The notes below the pieces were generated by a model. That model saw nothing but the letters and a program-made list of their open reading frames with translations. It did not search any database and was not told the origin of the DNA. Positions 23,022 to 32,540 of a stretch of 64,000 nt of DNA are shown piece after piece (within the stretch, counting starts at the first letter, position 1; each line of letters opens with the position of its first letter). This DNA is from Succinivibrio dextrinosolvens (GTDB lineage: Bacteria; Pseudomonadota; Gammaproteobacteria; Enterobacterales; Succinivibrionaceae), in NCBI RefSeq assembly GCF_900116345.1, contig NZ_FPAH01000007.1, positions 1 to 64,000 on the forward strand, read 5' to 3'. The position numbers were made by a program, and so were the translations under genes.

Positions 23022-25190
23022 ATGGGGGAAGATAAAAGCTTTATTCCTAAATGTGAAGGTATCACTCCATTAGATCAAGCCTTATCTTCTCCTAACTTTC
23101 CTTATTATGAGCATCTAAGAGCCCTGCTCTGTTCATACCTTCCTCAGAACCTCATAGATCAGATTGACCGTTGTTTCTTTGTGGCTGATTTTGCCCACAA
23201 GGATCAGAAACGTGCGTCTGGTGAACCTTACATCATTCATCCTATCGCTGTTGCCACCGTAATTGCCCAGCTGCATCTTGATGCAGAATCAATTGAAGCT
23301 GCCCTGCTGCATGACGTGGTTGAAGACACCATGGTTACCGAGCAGATGATTGAAGATGAGTTCGGAGCCACTGTTCGGGGACTGGTACAGGGTGTAACCA
23401 AACTTGATAAACTTCGCTTCCAGGACTACAAGGAAGCACAGATGGAAAACTTTAGAAAAATGATTCTGGCCATGACCAAGGACATCAGAGTTATTCTTCT
23501 AAAGCTTGCAGATAGAACCCATAACATGAGAACTCTGGGCGCTTTAAGACCAGACAAGCGCATCAGAATTGCGAAGGAAACACTGGATGTGTTTGTTCCG
23601 ATTGCCAACCGTCTGGGTATTTCTGAAATTCGTCAGGAATTAGAAGAACTCTGCATGGCTTCTATCTATCCAACCAGATACAGAGTCCTCAAGGCTGCTG
23701 TTACCAGAGCCAGAAACAACCGCAAGGAAGTTGTTTCCAGCATGCTCACAGCCATCAGTAACCGTCTTAAGGAATCCAATATCGAAGCCAGAGTCCTAGG
23801 CAGAGAAAAGCGCCTTTACTCCATCTACCGTAAAATGGTCCAGAAAGAACTGCAGTTCAGTGAAATCATGGATGTGTACGGTTTTAGAATCATTCTGAAG
23901 GATGTTGATACCTGCTACCGTGTTTTAGGACAGATGCATAATCTGTTTAAGCCTCGTCCTAACGGTTTTAAGGATTACATTGCTATTCCTAAGCTCAACG
24001 GCTATCAGTCTCTGCATACATCCCTTATCGGACCTCACGGTGTACCTATTGAGGTTCAGATCAGAACCGAATTTATGGATCAGATGGCTGCCCGTGGTGT
24101 TGCAGCCCACTGGGCTTACAAGGAGAACGGATCAAAAGCTGTATCTACCGCCTCTCAGAAGAATGCTCAGGACTGGATTAAGAATCTGATTGATCTGCAG
24201 CAGAGTGCCGGCTCCTCACTGGAATTTGTTGAGGATGTAAAAACCGACCTCTTCCCAGATTCAATCTTTGTGTTCACTCCTGACGGCACTATCTACAATC
24301 TACCAAAGGGTGCAACTCCTGTAGATTTTGCCTATGCGCTGCATACTGATATCGGTCACCACTGTATCGGTGCCCGTGTAAATCATCATGTATTCCCGCT
24401 CTCAAGAAGTCTGCATTCAGGACAGTCGGTGGAGATTATTACCTCCTCATCTGCCTGCCCTAATGCTATCTGGCTGTCTACTGTGGTAACCTCCAGAGCC
24501 CGCTCCTCAATCCGTCAGTACCTGAAGGGACTTCGCTCACAGGAATGTCAGCTGATTGGACGCAGACTGCTGCAGAACGCTCTTAGACCTACCAGAATCG
24601 AGTCACTAAGCGAAGAGCAGATCAAGAGCATTATCGAGAATTTCAACGAACCGGATCTGGAGACACTGTTTACCGATATTGCCATGGGTAATATTCTTAC
24701 CGTGGCTGTGGTCAAATTCCTCGATCCGGATTCCCACAAGCACCATGAGCTGCCTGTAAAGGGCACCGGCGGTCTGCCATTTACCTATGCGCAGTGCTGT
24801 ATGCCTATTCCAGGCGACAAGATTATTGCGCATATTGCTCAGGGTAGAGGTATCGTTATCCACAATATTAACTGCAAGAATATCCGTGAGAATGAAAGGG
24901 GCCCGGGCAAGACTCTTAATGTAAGCTGGAATCTGCCTGTAACTGCCAATATGGAATTCAAGACCAGCCTCTTTATCGAACTTGAAAACAGACAGGGTAT
25001 TCTTTCAGAGATTTCCAACGCCATTGACATTGCCGGCGCCAGAATCGAGAGTATTAATTCAGACCTTAAGGATGAGAAGACCTTCATCATCAATCTCATC
25101 ATCACAGTTCGTGACAGACAGCATCTTGCAGCTGTTCTGAGAAGAGTTAAAGCAGTGCCAAATGTGATCACTATCTATCGCAGACGATAG
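23022..25190 (+). CDS. spoT: Bifunctional (p)ppGpp synthetase/hydrolase SpoT
   Basis: 722 residues. The order is HD hydrolase domain with intact AALLHDVVEDT (about 88-98), synthetase domain with NGYQSLHTSLIG (about 326-337) and QIRTEFMDQMA, TGS domain (VFTPDGTIYNLPKGATPVDF, about 415-434) and a C-terminal ACT domain. Both catalytic centres look intact, as in SpoT or Rel. It makes and degrades the stringent-response alarmone in the cytoplasm. A GGAG ribosome site lies seven bases before ATG, close behind rpoZ, as in the E. coli gmk-rpoZ-spoT operon. No RelA is in the window, so whether this is the only long RSH enzyme cannot be judged. Confidence 0.97.
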   Translation: MGEDKSFIPKCEGITPLDQALSSPNFPYYEHLRALLCSYLPQNLIDQIDRCFFVADFAHKDQKRASGEPYIIHPIAVATVIAQLHLDAESIEAALLHDVVEDTMVTEQMIEDEFGATVRGLVQGVTKLDKLRFQDYKEAQMENFRKMILAMTKDIRVILLKLADRTHNMRTLGALRPDKRIRIAKETLDVFVPIANRLGISEIRQELEELCMASIYPTRYRVLKAAVTRARNNRKEVVSSMLTAISNRLKESNIEARVLGREKRLYSIYRKMVQKELQFSEIMDVYGFRIILKDVDTCYRVLGQMHNLFKPRPNGFKDYIAIPKLNGYQSLHTSLIGPHGVPIEVQIRTEFMDQMAARGVAAHWAYKENGSKAVSTASQKNAQDWIKNLIDLQQSAGSSLEFVEDVKTDLFPDSIFVFTPDGTIYNLPKGATPVDFAYALHTDIGHHCIGARVNHHVFPLSRSLHSGQSVEIITSSSACPNAIWLSTVVTSRARSSIRQYLKGLRSQECQLIGRRLLQNALRPTRIESLSEEQIKSIIENFNEPDLETLFTDIAMGNILTVAVVKFLDPDSHKHHELPVKGTGGLPFTYAQCCMPIPGDKIIAHIAQGRGIVIHNINCKNIRENERGPGKTLNVSWNLPVTANMEFKTSLFIELENRQGILSEISNAIDIAGARIESINSDLKDEKTFIINLIITVRDRQHLAAVLRRVKAVPNVITIYRRR

Positions 25191-25264
25191 GATCATTTTA
25201 TATCACCTCGAATTTAGCTATATTTTATTAATAGATATGAATATTTAGCAGCTCGAGGCTCGAT

Positions 25265-26230
25265 ATGAAAAGAATCAAAGATGCCTTCATTAACACAGAC
25301 ACCCTCAAAAAAGACCGTGAAGTACTTGAGAAATTCTACCTGTCCAATGTGGAAAATCTTTCTTTTACCAATCCTGAAGGTTTTGAAGTAACAGCAGCCA
25401 GACTGAGTGTTGAGAATCCTGTTGAAAGTCTGGTGATTATTCCTGGCCGAGGAGAGATTGCCCACAAGTTCTGCGAGCTGTTTTATTCCCTATCCAAGCT
25501 GAAGGTTGCAGCTGTAGTTATCTTTGCCAGAGGTCAGGGCAGCTCAACACGATTACTTCCTGACCGACAGAAATACCATATTGAGCATTTTGAAGATTAC
25601 GCCAAGGATGTAACTTTCGTACTGGACAAGCTTAACATCAGAGATTACAACCTTCTGGCCTTCTCTCTTGGAGGTCTGATATCTCTTGATATTCTTAAAA
25701 ATCAGGAAAACAAGCCTAAGAGAATGTCACTGATCGCTCCATACATGTGGCCTTATTTCAATATGTCCAAGGCAAATCTGTATTTCTTTATCTCCATGAT
25801 GGATTCTCTGCCATTTACCAGAAATATGTACACTCCACATGGATCAGAATACAAGAGACTGGAGTTTGAAGGCAATCATCATTCCCATGATCCAGAGCGC
25901 TTCAATTACTACCACGATTACTTCGTAAAGCATCCGGTTTACACTATCGGCGGACCAACCTTCCATTTTGTGAAGGAAGCCATGAAGAAACAGCTGGAGC
26001 TGTTTAAAGACAAGTTTGAATTCACTATTCCTGTTTTCTGCCAGAGTGCAGGTGATGACAAGGTAGTTTCCACCAAAGAGGCTCAGAGATTCTTTGAGAA
26101 ACACGCCAATGATCCTGTACCACCTAAATTTGAAGTAATTGAGAATGCTTATCACGATATTATTAACGAAAGTGACGAATTTAGGATAAAATCTCTAACC
26201 AAAGCTTTAGATTTTTTATTCAAGAATTAG
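25265..26230 (+). CDS. Alpha/beta hydrolase, lysophospholipase L2 (PldB)-like
   Basis: 321 residues, close to PldB (340). Elements of an alpha/beta hydrolase are visible: an oxyanion region VIIPGRGEIAHK, nucleophile Ser in LLAFSLGGLIS (about residue 140), Asp in SAGDDKVV (about 260) and His in NAYHDIINE (about 298). The nucleophile elbow reads AFSLGG rather than GxSxGG, so the first Gly is replaced by Ala, which is tolerated in some hydrolases. PldB-like enzymes hydrolyse lysophospholipids or monoacylglycerols at the inner membrane. It lies between spoT and the COG0523 gene, and the gap to the latter is ten bases, so they are probably co-transcribed. Substrate is uncertain. Confidence 0.7.
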   Translation: MKRIKDAFINTDTLKKDREVLEKFYLSNVENLSFTNPEGFEVTAARLSVENPVESLVIIPGRGEIAHKFCELFYSLSKLKVAAVVIFARGQGSSTRLLPDRQKYHIEHFEDYAKDVTFVLDKLNIRDYNLLAFSLGGLISLDILKNQENKPKRMSLIAPYMWPYFNMSKANLYFFISMMDSLPFTRNMYTPHGSEYKRLEFEGNHHSHDPERFNYYHDYFVKHPVYTIGGPTFHFVKEAMKKQLELFKDKFEFTIPVFCQSAGDDKVVSTKEAQRFFEKHANDPVPPKFEVIENAYHDIINESDEFRIKSLTKALDFLFKN

Positions 26231-26240
26231 GAACTAAATA

Positions 26241-27389
26241 ATGTCAGAAAATGCAGAGAATCCTGCAATCAATGACGAGAATAAGATTCCCGTTAATATC
26301 ATTACAGGTTTTTTAGGAAGCGGAAAAACAACTTTATTAAATCACTGGGTAAACTCAGAAGACTTCAAAGACACACTGGTTCTGATTAATGAATTCGGAG
26401 ATGTCGGCTTGGATCATGAGCTGGTTGAGTCTGTTGACTCATCAGTTGTACTGCTGCAGTCAGGATGTATCTGCTGTTCACTTCAGGGAGCATTAGTTGA
26501 CTCTCTTGCCACCAACTACATCAAGTCCCAGCGTGGAGAAATCCCTAAGTTCAAGCGTGTAATTATCGAAACTACCGGTCTTGCTGATCCTTCTGGTGTT
26601 ATCGGCACCCTGAACGGTGATGACTTCCTTTTAGATCATTACTATCACGACGGTACCGTAACCGTACTTGACGGTATGTTCGTACGCGATCAGCTCAAAA
26701 AACAGTATGAGGCAGTAAAACAGATTGCCCTTGCAGATATCGTTATCGTAAGCAAAACCGATCTTATCGAATCTGATGAGCTTGATGCCATTTACGAAAT
26801 CACCGCCAAGATTAATCCTGCCGCCAAAGTATTCCCTGCAGTTAAGGGCAATATCTCGCCTAAGATCCTATTTGATATCGGACCTTACAAAAATGCAGAT
26901 CAGGCCTTTGACAAGAAGGTTACCTCCTGGCTTAACTTCAAGTCACCAAATCTGGCATCTTCAATCAGACCTGCAACTGTAAACTCCACCATCGGAGTAT
27001 CCAAGCCAAAGATTATCGCTCATTCAGATATCGATTCCTTCTGTATGGAGTTTGATGAGCCAATCGAGGCACTGGCCCTGCTTTCAGGCATCAGCACAGT
27101 CCAGGAACAGTACGGTGACTCAATCCTGAGAATAAAGGGCATCATTGATCTTAAAGATCAGGAGAAGCCAATTGTAATCCATGGCGTACAGGGCAATCTG
27201 TACCCTTTATCTGAGCTCCACAGCTGGCCTAATGGAGAAAGACACTCTCAGCTGGTATTTATCTGCCGTGCGAGCGTTATGGAGCAGATTAAGCATATGT
27301 TCAAGCAGATTATGGAGAATCCTGATTCTGCTGCAATTTCATACTATCAGCAGATGATCGATGGAATTGAGAGAGCTGACGACTATTAA
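26241..27389 (+). CDS. COG0523/CobW-family GTPase (YjiA/ZNG-like metallochaperone)
   Basis: 382 residues. Walker A GFLGSGKT (23-30), the metal-binding CxCC motif SGCICCS (75-81), TGLADPS for switch/G3 (about 112-118) and SKTD as G4 (about 173-176) are all present; the CobW C-terminal domain fills the last third. The family inserts or delivers metals such as zinc or cobalt to client proteins. No zinc-responsive operator or known client gene is adjacent, so the metal and client are unknown. Its ribosome site is AGGA before ATG, and a strong terminator (27421-27446) ends the transcript. Confidence 0.88.
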   Translation: MSENAENPAINDENKIPVNIITGFLGSGKTTLLNHWVNSEDFKDTLVLINEFGDVGLDHELVESVDSSVVLLQSGCICCSLQGALVDSLATNYIKSQRGEIPKFKRVIIETTGLADPSGVIGTLNGDDFLLDHYYHDGTVTVLDGMFVRDQLKKQYEAVKQIALADIVIVSKTDLIESDELDAIYEITAKINPAAKVFPAVKGNISPKILFDIGPYKNADQAFDKKVTSWLNFKSPNLASSIRPATVNSTIGVSKPKIIAHSDIDSFCMEFDEPIEALALLSGISTVQEQYGDSILRIKGIIDLKDQEKPIVIHGVQGNLYPLSELHSWPNGERHSQLVFICRASVMEQIKHMFKQIMENPDSAAISYYQQMIDGIERADDY

Positions 27390-27420
27390 TTCAGAAGTTT
27401 TCTAATCATATTCTTTATTC

Positions 27421-27446
27421 AAGGCCTGATATCTTTCAGGCCTTTT
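27421..27446 (+). terminator. Intrinsic terminator after the COG0523 GTPase gene
   Basis: AAGGCCTGA (27421-27429) pairs with TCAGGCCTT (27436-27444), followed by a short T-run. Confidence 0.85.
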
Positions 27447-27562
27447 CAATTATTTTTCCAACTCTTCTACCATTTATACAACCTAATTATCTTCTACAAA
27501 CTATACTTAAAAGTACACGATCTTTTTATCGATTCTCTGCAATTACCAACACAGGAAAGTAT

Positions 27563-28573
27563 ATGAAGGTAAAATTCTCTAAATTAGGTATGCTTGCCCT
27601 ACCTTTACTGCTGGCAGGCAGTCCCCTGGTATCACAGGCTGAGGAGCAGAACAGCAGTTTTGATGTGTTTTACTACAGTCTTTCAGATCAGTATATCTCC
27701 GCCTTTCAAAATGAAATGGAGACCTTAGCCAAAGAGCAGAATCTCTCTCTTGAATCTTTTGATGCCAACAATGATGCAGGGGCACAGGAACTTCAGATTG
27801 CAGAGAAACTGCCCGACAATAAACCTAAGATAATTAATCTGGTTAAGCCGGAGCTTACAGAAAAGATTATTGAAAACTGCAAAAAATCAGGAAGCAGAGT
27901 AATATTTTTCAATCGCCAGCCAGACCTGAAGCATATGGATGATTATTCTAAGGTCTGGTATGTAGAAGGTGATTCTATGCAGGCAGGCCAACTGCAGGCA
28001 GAAGTTGTTATCGACTATATAGAGAGACATCCTGATATAGACAGAAATAAGGATGGCCGAATTGCTACAATTATCTTAACCGGTCCACAGGAGCATCAGG
28101 CTACCTATCTTAGAACAGCTTCACTTGCCGTGGAGCTCTGCCTCAAATATAACTACATAGATATTAATGCAAAACTTGATGGTCAGTTTGACAGTCTTAA
28201 GGCAAGAGGAGAACTAGAGAACTATATCCTCAACAACGGCATAGATCATGTTGAACTTATCATCTGCAATAACGATGCTATGGCATTAGGAGCGATTTCC
28301 GCACTTAATAAGGAAGGCTACAATACCGGCAGTAAAAAGAAGAAATATATACCGGTATTTGGAGTTGATGGAATTGAACCTGCCATAAAGGCAATTGAAG
28401 AGAATAAGCTTGAAGCGACCATTGTGAATGATGAAAAAGAGCAGGCTCAGGCAATCCTTATACTGGCTCAGTCAAAGGAAACTGATAACCGTAAATTAAG
28501 TAAGAAACTGAATATGAAGGTATGGTCTAACGGCACAGTTTACATACCGTACACTAAGATAATCAGAAAATAG
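27563..28573 (+). CDS. Periplasmic sugar-binding protein of the MglB/RbsB type (orphan)
   Basis: 336 residues with a signal peptide (residues 1-26, ending SQA-E). Segments match galactose/glucose-binding protein MglB: the EF-hand-like calcium loop DRNKDGRIA (about 156-164), NNDAMALGAISAL (about 229-241) and PVFGVDGIEPAIKAI (about 262-276). It should bind a hexose in the periplasm. No permease or ATPase gene is adjacent, and it is flanked by its own terminator, so it is an orphan that may serve a remote Mgl-type transporter or a chemoreceptor. Sequence is more diverged than the core Ca-loop suggests, so ligand specificity is open. Confidence 0.78.
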   Translation: MKVKFSKLGMLALPLLLAGSPLVSQAEEQNSSFDVFYYSLSDQYISAFQNEMETLAKEQNLSLESFDANNDAGAQELQIAEKLPDNKPKIINLVKPELTEKIIENCKKSGSRVIFFNRQPDLKHMDDYSKVWYVEGDSMQAGQLQAEVVIDYIERHPDIDRNKDGRIATIILTGPQEHQATYLRTASLAVELCLKYNYIDINAKLDGQFDSLKARGELENYILNNGIDHVELIICNNDAMALGAISALNKEGYNTGSKKKKYIPVFGVDGIEPAIKAIEENKLEATIVNDEKEQAQAILILAQSKETDNRKLSKKLNMKVWSNGTVYIPYTKIIRK

Positions 28574-28589
28574 AGTCCCTATAAACAAG

Positions 28590-28620
28590 AATCTCCCTAA
28601 AAAGGGAGATTCTGTCTTTT
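28590..28620. terminator. Shared (bidirectional) terminator between mglB-like gene and ompA
   Basis: AATCTCCCT (28590-28598) pairs with AGGGAGATT (28603-28611). A T-rich tail follows on the plus strand and a weaker one on the minus strand, so it can serve both convergent genes. Confidence 0.75.
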
Positions 28621-28635
28621 CATGAAGAGTAAATA

Positions 28636-29634
28636 TTACTGCTTCTGAACCTTGGTGGTATCGCCAGTAACAACAACCTCTACACGACGGTCAGCTGCTA
28701 AGCAGTCGATAAGTGCCTTGCGGCCCTGTACTGAGTTGCACTTGTCACCAGTTACAGGATTTGACTTACCACGACCCTCTGAAGCCTTCAGAGTGGTTAC
28801 GCCGTTGTTCTGTAATTCAGCAGCAACTGCGTCAGCACGCTTCTGAGATAGCTTGTTGTTGTAAGCGTCTGAACCGATACGGTCGGTGTAACCGTAAACT
28901 TCGAACTCAGTGTTCTGTAGGTTGTTTGAAGAATTTACAACCTCAGCAACAGCCTGCTTGCCTTCAGCTGATAGGTTTGAACCATCGAATGGGAACAGAA
29001 TACCAGCGTCTAAGGTGTGGTTCTCGGTAACACGAACAGTCTTCTGAGCTGGAGCTGCTACAGGAGCAGGAGCAGCCTTCTTAGCACCGAAGGTGTACTG
29101 AAGACCAACATATAGCATACCGTTGTCTACACGAGCGCCGTCTTGCTTCATGTTCTTGTAGAAGAAATCATAGCCGCCGCGGATTGCCAGGTTATCGTTG
29201 AAAGCATACTGAGCGCCGATACCAGCAACAGCACCTAACTTGTAGTGGGTCTCACCGAAAGCAGAAGCCCAGTTACCGGTAGGACCTACCTTGAAGAAAA
29301 TGTCAGAACCGGTGTTATCTAGTGGATAAGCAAATCTGCCGTATACTTCAGCGATGTTGCTGTGTAGGCTTGATTTGTTATCAAAAGCGGTGATGTGCTG
29401 CTTTGCAGTGTAGTCATAACCTAAACCTAGACCGAACCAGTCGGTGAAGTTGTATTCACCGTTTAGCTTTAAGCCGTAGCCTTCCTGTTCAAATTTTGCA
29501 CCATCGAAGTGATGATCAAAACCGTAAACATAACCTGCAGCAGCACCTGCACTCCAGGTATCGCTAACAGCAGCGTTAGCAGCAAAAGAAGCAGTTGCAC
29601 AAGCAACAGCTAAAGCTAATAACTTAGTCTTCAT
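28636..29634 (-). CDS. ompA: OmpA-family outer membrane protein
   Basis: 332 residues. A signal peptide (1-21, ending AANA) is followed by an eight-strand OmpA beta-barrel (about 22-190), an Ala/Pro-rich hinge (KKAAPAPVAAPAQK, about 185-198) and the OmpA/MotB peptidoglycan-binding domain (about 205-330), with the typical YTDRIGSDAYNNKLSQKRAD and a paired-Cys loop (CNSVQGRKALIDC). It anchors the outer membrane to the cell wall. Strong AAGGAAA ribosome site. Codon choice is biased (for example frequent use of a few codons for Ala, Gly and Asn), as in highly expressed genes. Confidence 0.95.
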   Translation of the reverse strand: MKTKLLALAVACATASFAANAAVSDTWSAGAAAGYVYGFDHHFDGAKFEQEGYGLKLNGEYNFTDWFGLGLGYDYTAKQHITAFDNKSSLHSNIAEVYGRFAYPLDNTGSDIFFKVGPTGNWASAFGETHYKLGAVAGIGAQYAFNDNLAIRGGYDFFYKNMKQDGARVDNGMLYVGLQYTFGAKKAAPAPVAAPAQKTVRVTENHTLDAGILFPFDGSNLSAEGKQAVAEVVNSSNNLQNTEFEVYGYTDRIGSDAYNNKLSQKRADAVAAELQNNGVTTLKASEGRGKSNPVTGDKCNSVQGRKALIDCLAADRRVEVVVTGDTTKVQKQ

Positions 29635-29882
29635 AATATATTTCCTTAGTTTAAAAATAATTCTTTGGGAGGTAATTTTACATACTAAACTTAGAAGAAG
29701 ATTAGATGATCCACCTCACATAAAATTTGAAAAAAATTTTAACACTTTTAATGATTAATAGAAGCAGAAAATGTTATTTTTTTTCAGAAACATACACATG
29801 TTGGAAAATAGTATGTGAGAAATTAAGCGGTTAGGAAAAAAGGGAATTTTTGAGGGATCGACGGTGAATTGTGATAACGATG
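29635..29882. promoter_or_regulatory. Upstream region of ompA
   Basis: AT-rich spacer that should hold the ompA promoter and untranslated leader on the minus strand. I see no ORF with a ribosome site and no strong hairpin. A frame read here on the minus strand overlaps rpmG in another frame and is not a gene. Confidence 0.35.
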
Positions 29883-29911
29883 AAAAAAAACTCAGCCGAA
29901 GCTGAGTTTTT
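29883..29911 (-). terminator. Intrinsic terminator of rpmB-rpmG
   Basis: A GC-rich stem CTCAGC/GCTGAG with a CGAA tetraloop (29891-29906) is extended by A-T pairs on both sides, giving T-runs in both directions. It lies 37 bases past the rpmG stop. Confidence 0.9.
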
Positions 29912-29947
29912 AAAATAAACTTTTGCAAAAGTCCATCAGAAACAAGA

Positions 29948-30118
29948 TTATTTAATCTTGCCTTCCTTGTATAAAACATGCTGACGAACAACTGGATCAT
30001 ACTTCATCATTTCCATCTTACCAGGGGTGGTACGACGGTTCTTGTCAGTAGTATAGAAGTGACCAGTACCTGCAGTTGAATTTAAACGGATCTTTTCACG
30101 ACCGCCTTTCTTAGCCAT
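29948..30118 (-). CDS. rpmG: 50S ribosomal protein L33
   Basis: 56 residues, read from the ATG ending at 30118. [20 protein letters not shown] and the C-terminus [10 protein letters not shown] are typical L33. No Cys pairs are present, so this is the zinc-independent form. It is a small protein of the large ribosomal subunit near the E-site tRNA. It lies 11 bases downstream of rpmB and shares its transcript; the order rpmB-rpmG beside coaBC and dut is ancestral in gammaproteobacteria. The ribosome site is AAGGAG, nine bases before ATG. Confidence 0.96.
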   Translation of the reverse strand: MAKKGGREKIRLNSTAGTGHFYTTDKNRRTTPGKMEMMKYDPVVRQHVLYKEGKIK

Positions 30119-30129
30119 TTTGGACTCCT

Positions 30130-30366
30130 TTAAACTCTAACGCCGTTTGCACGCATATCAGCAAGAACAGAATCGATACCGCACTTGTCAATAATACGCA
30201 TAGCCTTAGTGGTGACACGCAGTCTTACGAAGCGGCCTTCACTCTCAACCCAGAAACGGTGATACTTTAAGTTAGGTAGAAAACGACGCTTAGCCGCATT
30301 CTTTGCGTGGGAACGGTGGTTACCCACTGCTGGGCGCTTGCCCGTAACTTGGCAAACTCTGGACAT
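30130..30366 (-). CDS. rpmB: 50S ribosomal protein L28
   Basis: 78 residues, the exact E. coli length. [20 protein letters not shown] and [18 protein letters not shown] are hallmark L28 segments. It is a component of the 50S subunit. First gene of the rpmB-rpmG pair; its promoter lies in the AT-rich region shared with the divergent coaBC gene. A GGAGTG ribosome site precedes the start. Confidence 0.97.
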   Translation of the reverse strand: MSRVCQVTGKRPAVGNHRSHAKNAAKRRFLPNLKYHRFWVESEGRFVRLRVTTKAMRIIDKCGIDSVLADMRANGVRV

Positions 30367-30691
30367 GTTAGTTCACACTCCAAAAAATAAAAAAATCAAT
30401 CAAACAATCAGCTAAAAGCCGAATTAGATTAATAGGTCAAAACAAAAGTTCACGTATTCTAACACAAAAGAAGACTATATCTCAAAAATATTTTAATTTT
30501 TAAGACAACTTTATTTATGAATACGCACTTTAATCGAGGAGATTAATCCTCTAAGGTTTCGTGGTAATTGCGTATTATATAATATTAATACGATACAGAT
30601 CAATCATGAAAATTAATAGCAATTATATTGGATTAATATGTTTTATAATCTGAGAGTTAGTAGAAAATATTAATATAAGGAGATGCTTAAA
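30367..30691. promoter_or_regulatory. Divergent promoter region rpmB / coaBC
   Basis: AT-rich region of 325 bases. A near-perfect palindrome CGTATTA-N8-TAATACG lies at 30571-30592 and could be an operator. A TATAAT box near 30650 suits coaBC. AAGGAG at 30677-30682 is the coaBC ribosome site. No small ORF was supported. Confidence 0.4.
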
Positions 30692-32011
30692 ATGGGAACT
30701 CAGTTAAAAGATCGCAAGATTATTTTGGGAGTTACAGGTGGAATCGCTGCATATAAAGCATGTATCCTTTGCCGTCTTTTAGTTAAAAGCGGCGCTCAGG
30801 TATTCGTGGTGATGACACCTGCTGCCGCAAAACTTGTCGGCAAGGAAACCTTTGAGGCACTGTCAGGCCATCCTGTTTCAATTGAAATCTTTGACAAAAC
30901 AGAAGATATCTCTCACATTGCCCTGGCAAACAATGCAGATATGGTAATTATCGCACCTGCTACCGCAAATACTATCGCCAAGATTGCAGCCGGTATGGCA
31001 GACAACATGCTGACAGCTGTTACTCTGGCCGCAACCTGTCCTGTAGCAGTGGCTCCTGCCATGAACACAAATATGTACAACAATCCTGCCACTCAGGAAA
31101 ATCTGCAGACTCTACTAAGACGCGGTATCTATGTAATCTCTCCTGCTGAAGGTGAACTTGCCTGCGGTATCAGCGGAACAGGTAGAATGAAGGAGCCGGA
31201 GGAACTGTTTGAGGATATCTGCGCAATTCTTTCACAGAGACTTGAAAACAAGACTGTTCAGGGCCAGCTTGAGAACCATCAGGGCAGACTGCCTTCCCCA
31301 GTCAAACCATTGGAGCTTACTCAGACCAGACTTCTTCCAAAGGCCTCTGGTGCCGGCTACAAGGTTGTAATTACAGCAGGTCCTACCGTTGAGGATCTTG
31401 ATCCTGTACGCTTTATCTCCAACAACTCCTCAGGAAAGATGGGCTATGCTCTGGCTTATGCCGCTGCTGCCCTAGGTGCAGAGGTAACTCTGATCTCAGG
31501 TCCTGTTAACCTTGAAGCACCTAAGGGTGTCCGCAAGATTGATGTTAAGAGTGCAGTACAGATGTTAAGTGCTGTTGAGGATTATGTAAAATCTGCAGAT
31601 ATCTTCATTGGCTGTGCAGCGGTTGCAGATTTCAGAGCTGAGACTATCTCTCCAGTTAAGATCAAGAAATCTGACGATTCAGATACCCTAACCATCAAAC
31701 TGGTTAAGAATCCTGATATTGTTGCCACCGTAGGAAAACTTGAATCCAACAGACCATTTACTGTAGGATTTGCTGCTGAAACCAATAATCTGCATGATTT
31801 TGCCCGTGCAAAACTTGAAAAGAAGCATCTTGATCTGATTGTGCTCAATGATGTTTCCAACAAGGCTATTGGCTTTAACAGTGATGATAATGAGGTTACT
31901 GTATTTGATAAGGACGGACAGATCGCCCACTTTGAGAAACAGCCTAAACCTGTTATCGCTCAGTATCTGATGGAATTAATCTTTACATCATCTAAAAAGA
32001 AAAACAGTTAA
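30692..32011 (+). CDS. coaBC: Bifunctional phosphopantothenoylcysteine decarboxylase / phosphopantothenate-cysteine ligase
   Basis: 439 residues from the ATG at 30692, chosen because the AAGGAG ribosome site abuts the earlier ATG at 30683 and would be too close. The N-terminal CoaC flavoprotein domain (1-185) has [11 protein letters not shown], the active-site His in [13 protein letters not shown], and APAMNTNMY. The C-terminal CoaB domain (about 215-435) has [20 protein letters not shown] and the KIK-type segment PVKIKK. It turns 4'-phosphopantothenate and cysteine into 4'-phosphopantetheine for CoA synthesis, consuming cysteine. Its stop overlaps the dut start (TAATG), the dfp-dut order of E. 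coli. Confidence 0.96.
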   Translation: MGTQLKDRKIILGVTGGIAAYKACILCRLLVKSGAQVFVVMTPAAAKLVGKETFEALSGHPVSIEIFDKTEDISHIALANNADMVIIAPATANTIAKIAAGMADNMLTAVTLAATCPVAVAPAMNTNMYNNPATQENLQTLLRRGIYVISPAEGELACGISGTGRMKEPEELFEDICAILSQRLENKTVQGQLENHQGRLPSPVKPLELTQTRLLPKASGAGYKVVITAGPTVEDLDPVRFISNNSSGKMGYALAYAAAALGAEVTLISGPVNLEAPKGVRKIDVKSAVQMLSAVEDYVKSADIFIGCAAVADFRAETISPVKIKKSDDSDTLTIKLVKNPDIVATVGKLESNRPFTVGFAAETNNLHDFARAKLEKKHLDLIVLNDVSNKAIGFNSDDNEVTVFDKDGQIAHFEKQPKPVIAQYLMELIFTSSKKKNS

Positions 32012-32469
32012 TGCTAAACGTAAAAGTTAAGATTCTAGATAAAAGGTTAGGAAAGGAGTTCCCTCTTCCTGGTTATGAAACTCCAATGTCAGCAGGCATG
32101 GATTTAAGAGCTATGGAAAAGGAGGACTTCATTCTGAATCCTGGAGAGGTAAGACTTATAAGCAGTGGAATTGCCATGCATATAGCAGACAAGACGGTAA
32201 CTGCTTTAATTGTTCCTCGTTCAGGCCTTGGCTACAAGCACGGTATTGTGCTGTCAAACCTAACCGGAGTGATTGATGCCGACTACCAGGGACCGCTGAT
32301 GATGCCACTGTGGAATCATTCAGACAAGCCTTTTAAAATCTGTGTTGGCGACCGCGTAGCACAGATGCTGTTTGTTCCGGTCCTGCATGCAAATTTTGAA
32401 GTTACAGATGAATTTGATGAGACTTCAGAGCGTGGAGAAGACGGCTTCGGTTCAACCGGAAAAAAATAG
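32011..32469 (+). CDS. dut: Deoxyuridine 5'-triphosphate nucleotidohydrolase (dUTPase)
   Basis: 152 residues, as in E. coli Dut. The five trimeric-dUTPase motifs can be followed: [39 protein letters not shown] and the Gly/Phe-rich tail [12 protein letters not shown] that closes over the active site. It hydrolyses dUTP to dUMP and pyrophosphate, keeping uracil out of DNA and providing dUMP for dTMP. Translationally coupled to coaBC by a one-base overlap. A bidirectional terminator (32486-32521) follows. Confidence 0.97.
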   Translation: MLNVKVKILDKRLGKEFPLPGYETPMSAGMDLRAMEKEDFILNPGEVRLISSGIAMHIADKTVTALIVPRSGLGYKHGIVLSNLTGVIDADYQGPLMMPLWNHSDKPFKICVGDRVAQMLFVPVLHANFEVTDEFDETSERGEDGFGSTGKK

Positions 32470-32485
32470 AATCTCAAAAAAACGA

Positions 32486-32521
32486 AAGCCTGAAAGTTGA
32501 ATAAACTCTCAGGCTTTTTTC
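32486..32521. terminator. Bidirectional terminator between dut and argH
   Basis: A long stem, AAAGCCTGA followed by AGTT, pairs with AACT followed by TCAGGCTTT, and has T-runs on both strands. It serves the convergent dut and argF-G-H transcripts. Confidence 0.88.
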
Positions 32522-32540
32522 TTGATCTTAAATAAAGATA

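Noticed and set aside
29755-30000. 81-codon minus-strand frame below rpmG
   Set aside because: It overlaps rpmG in another frame and runs through its terminator; no ribosome site.
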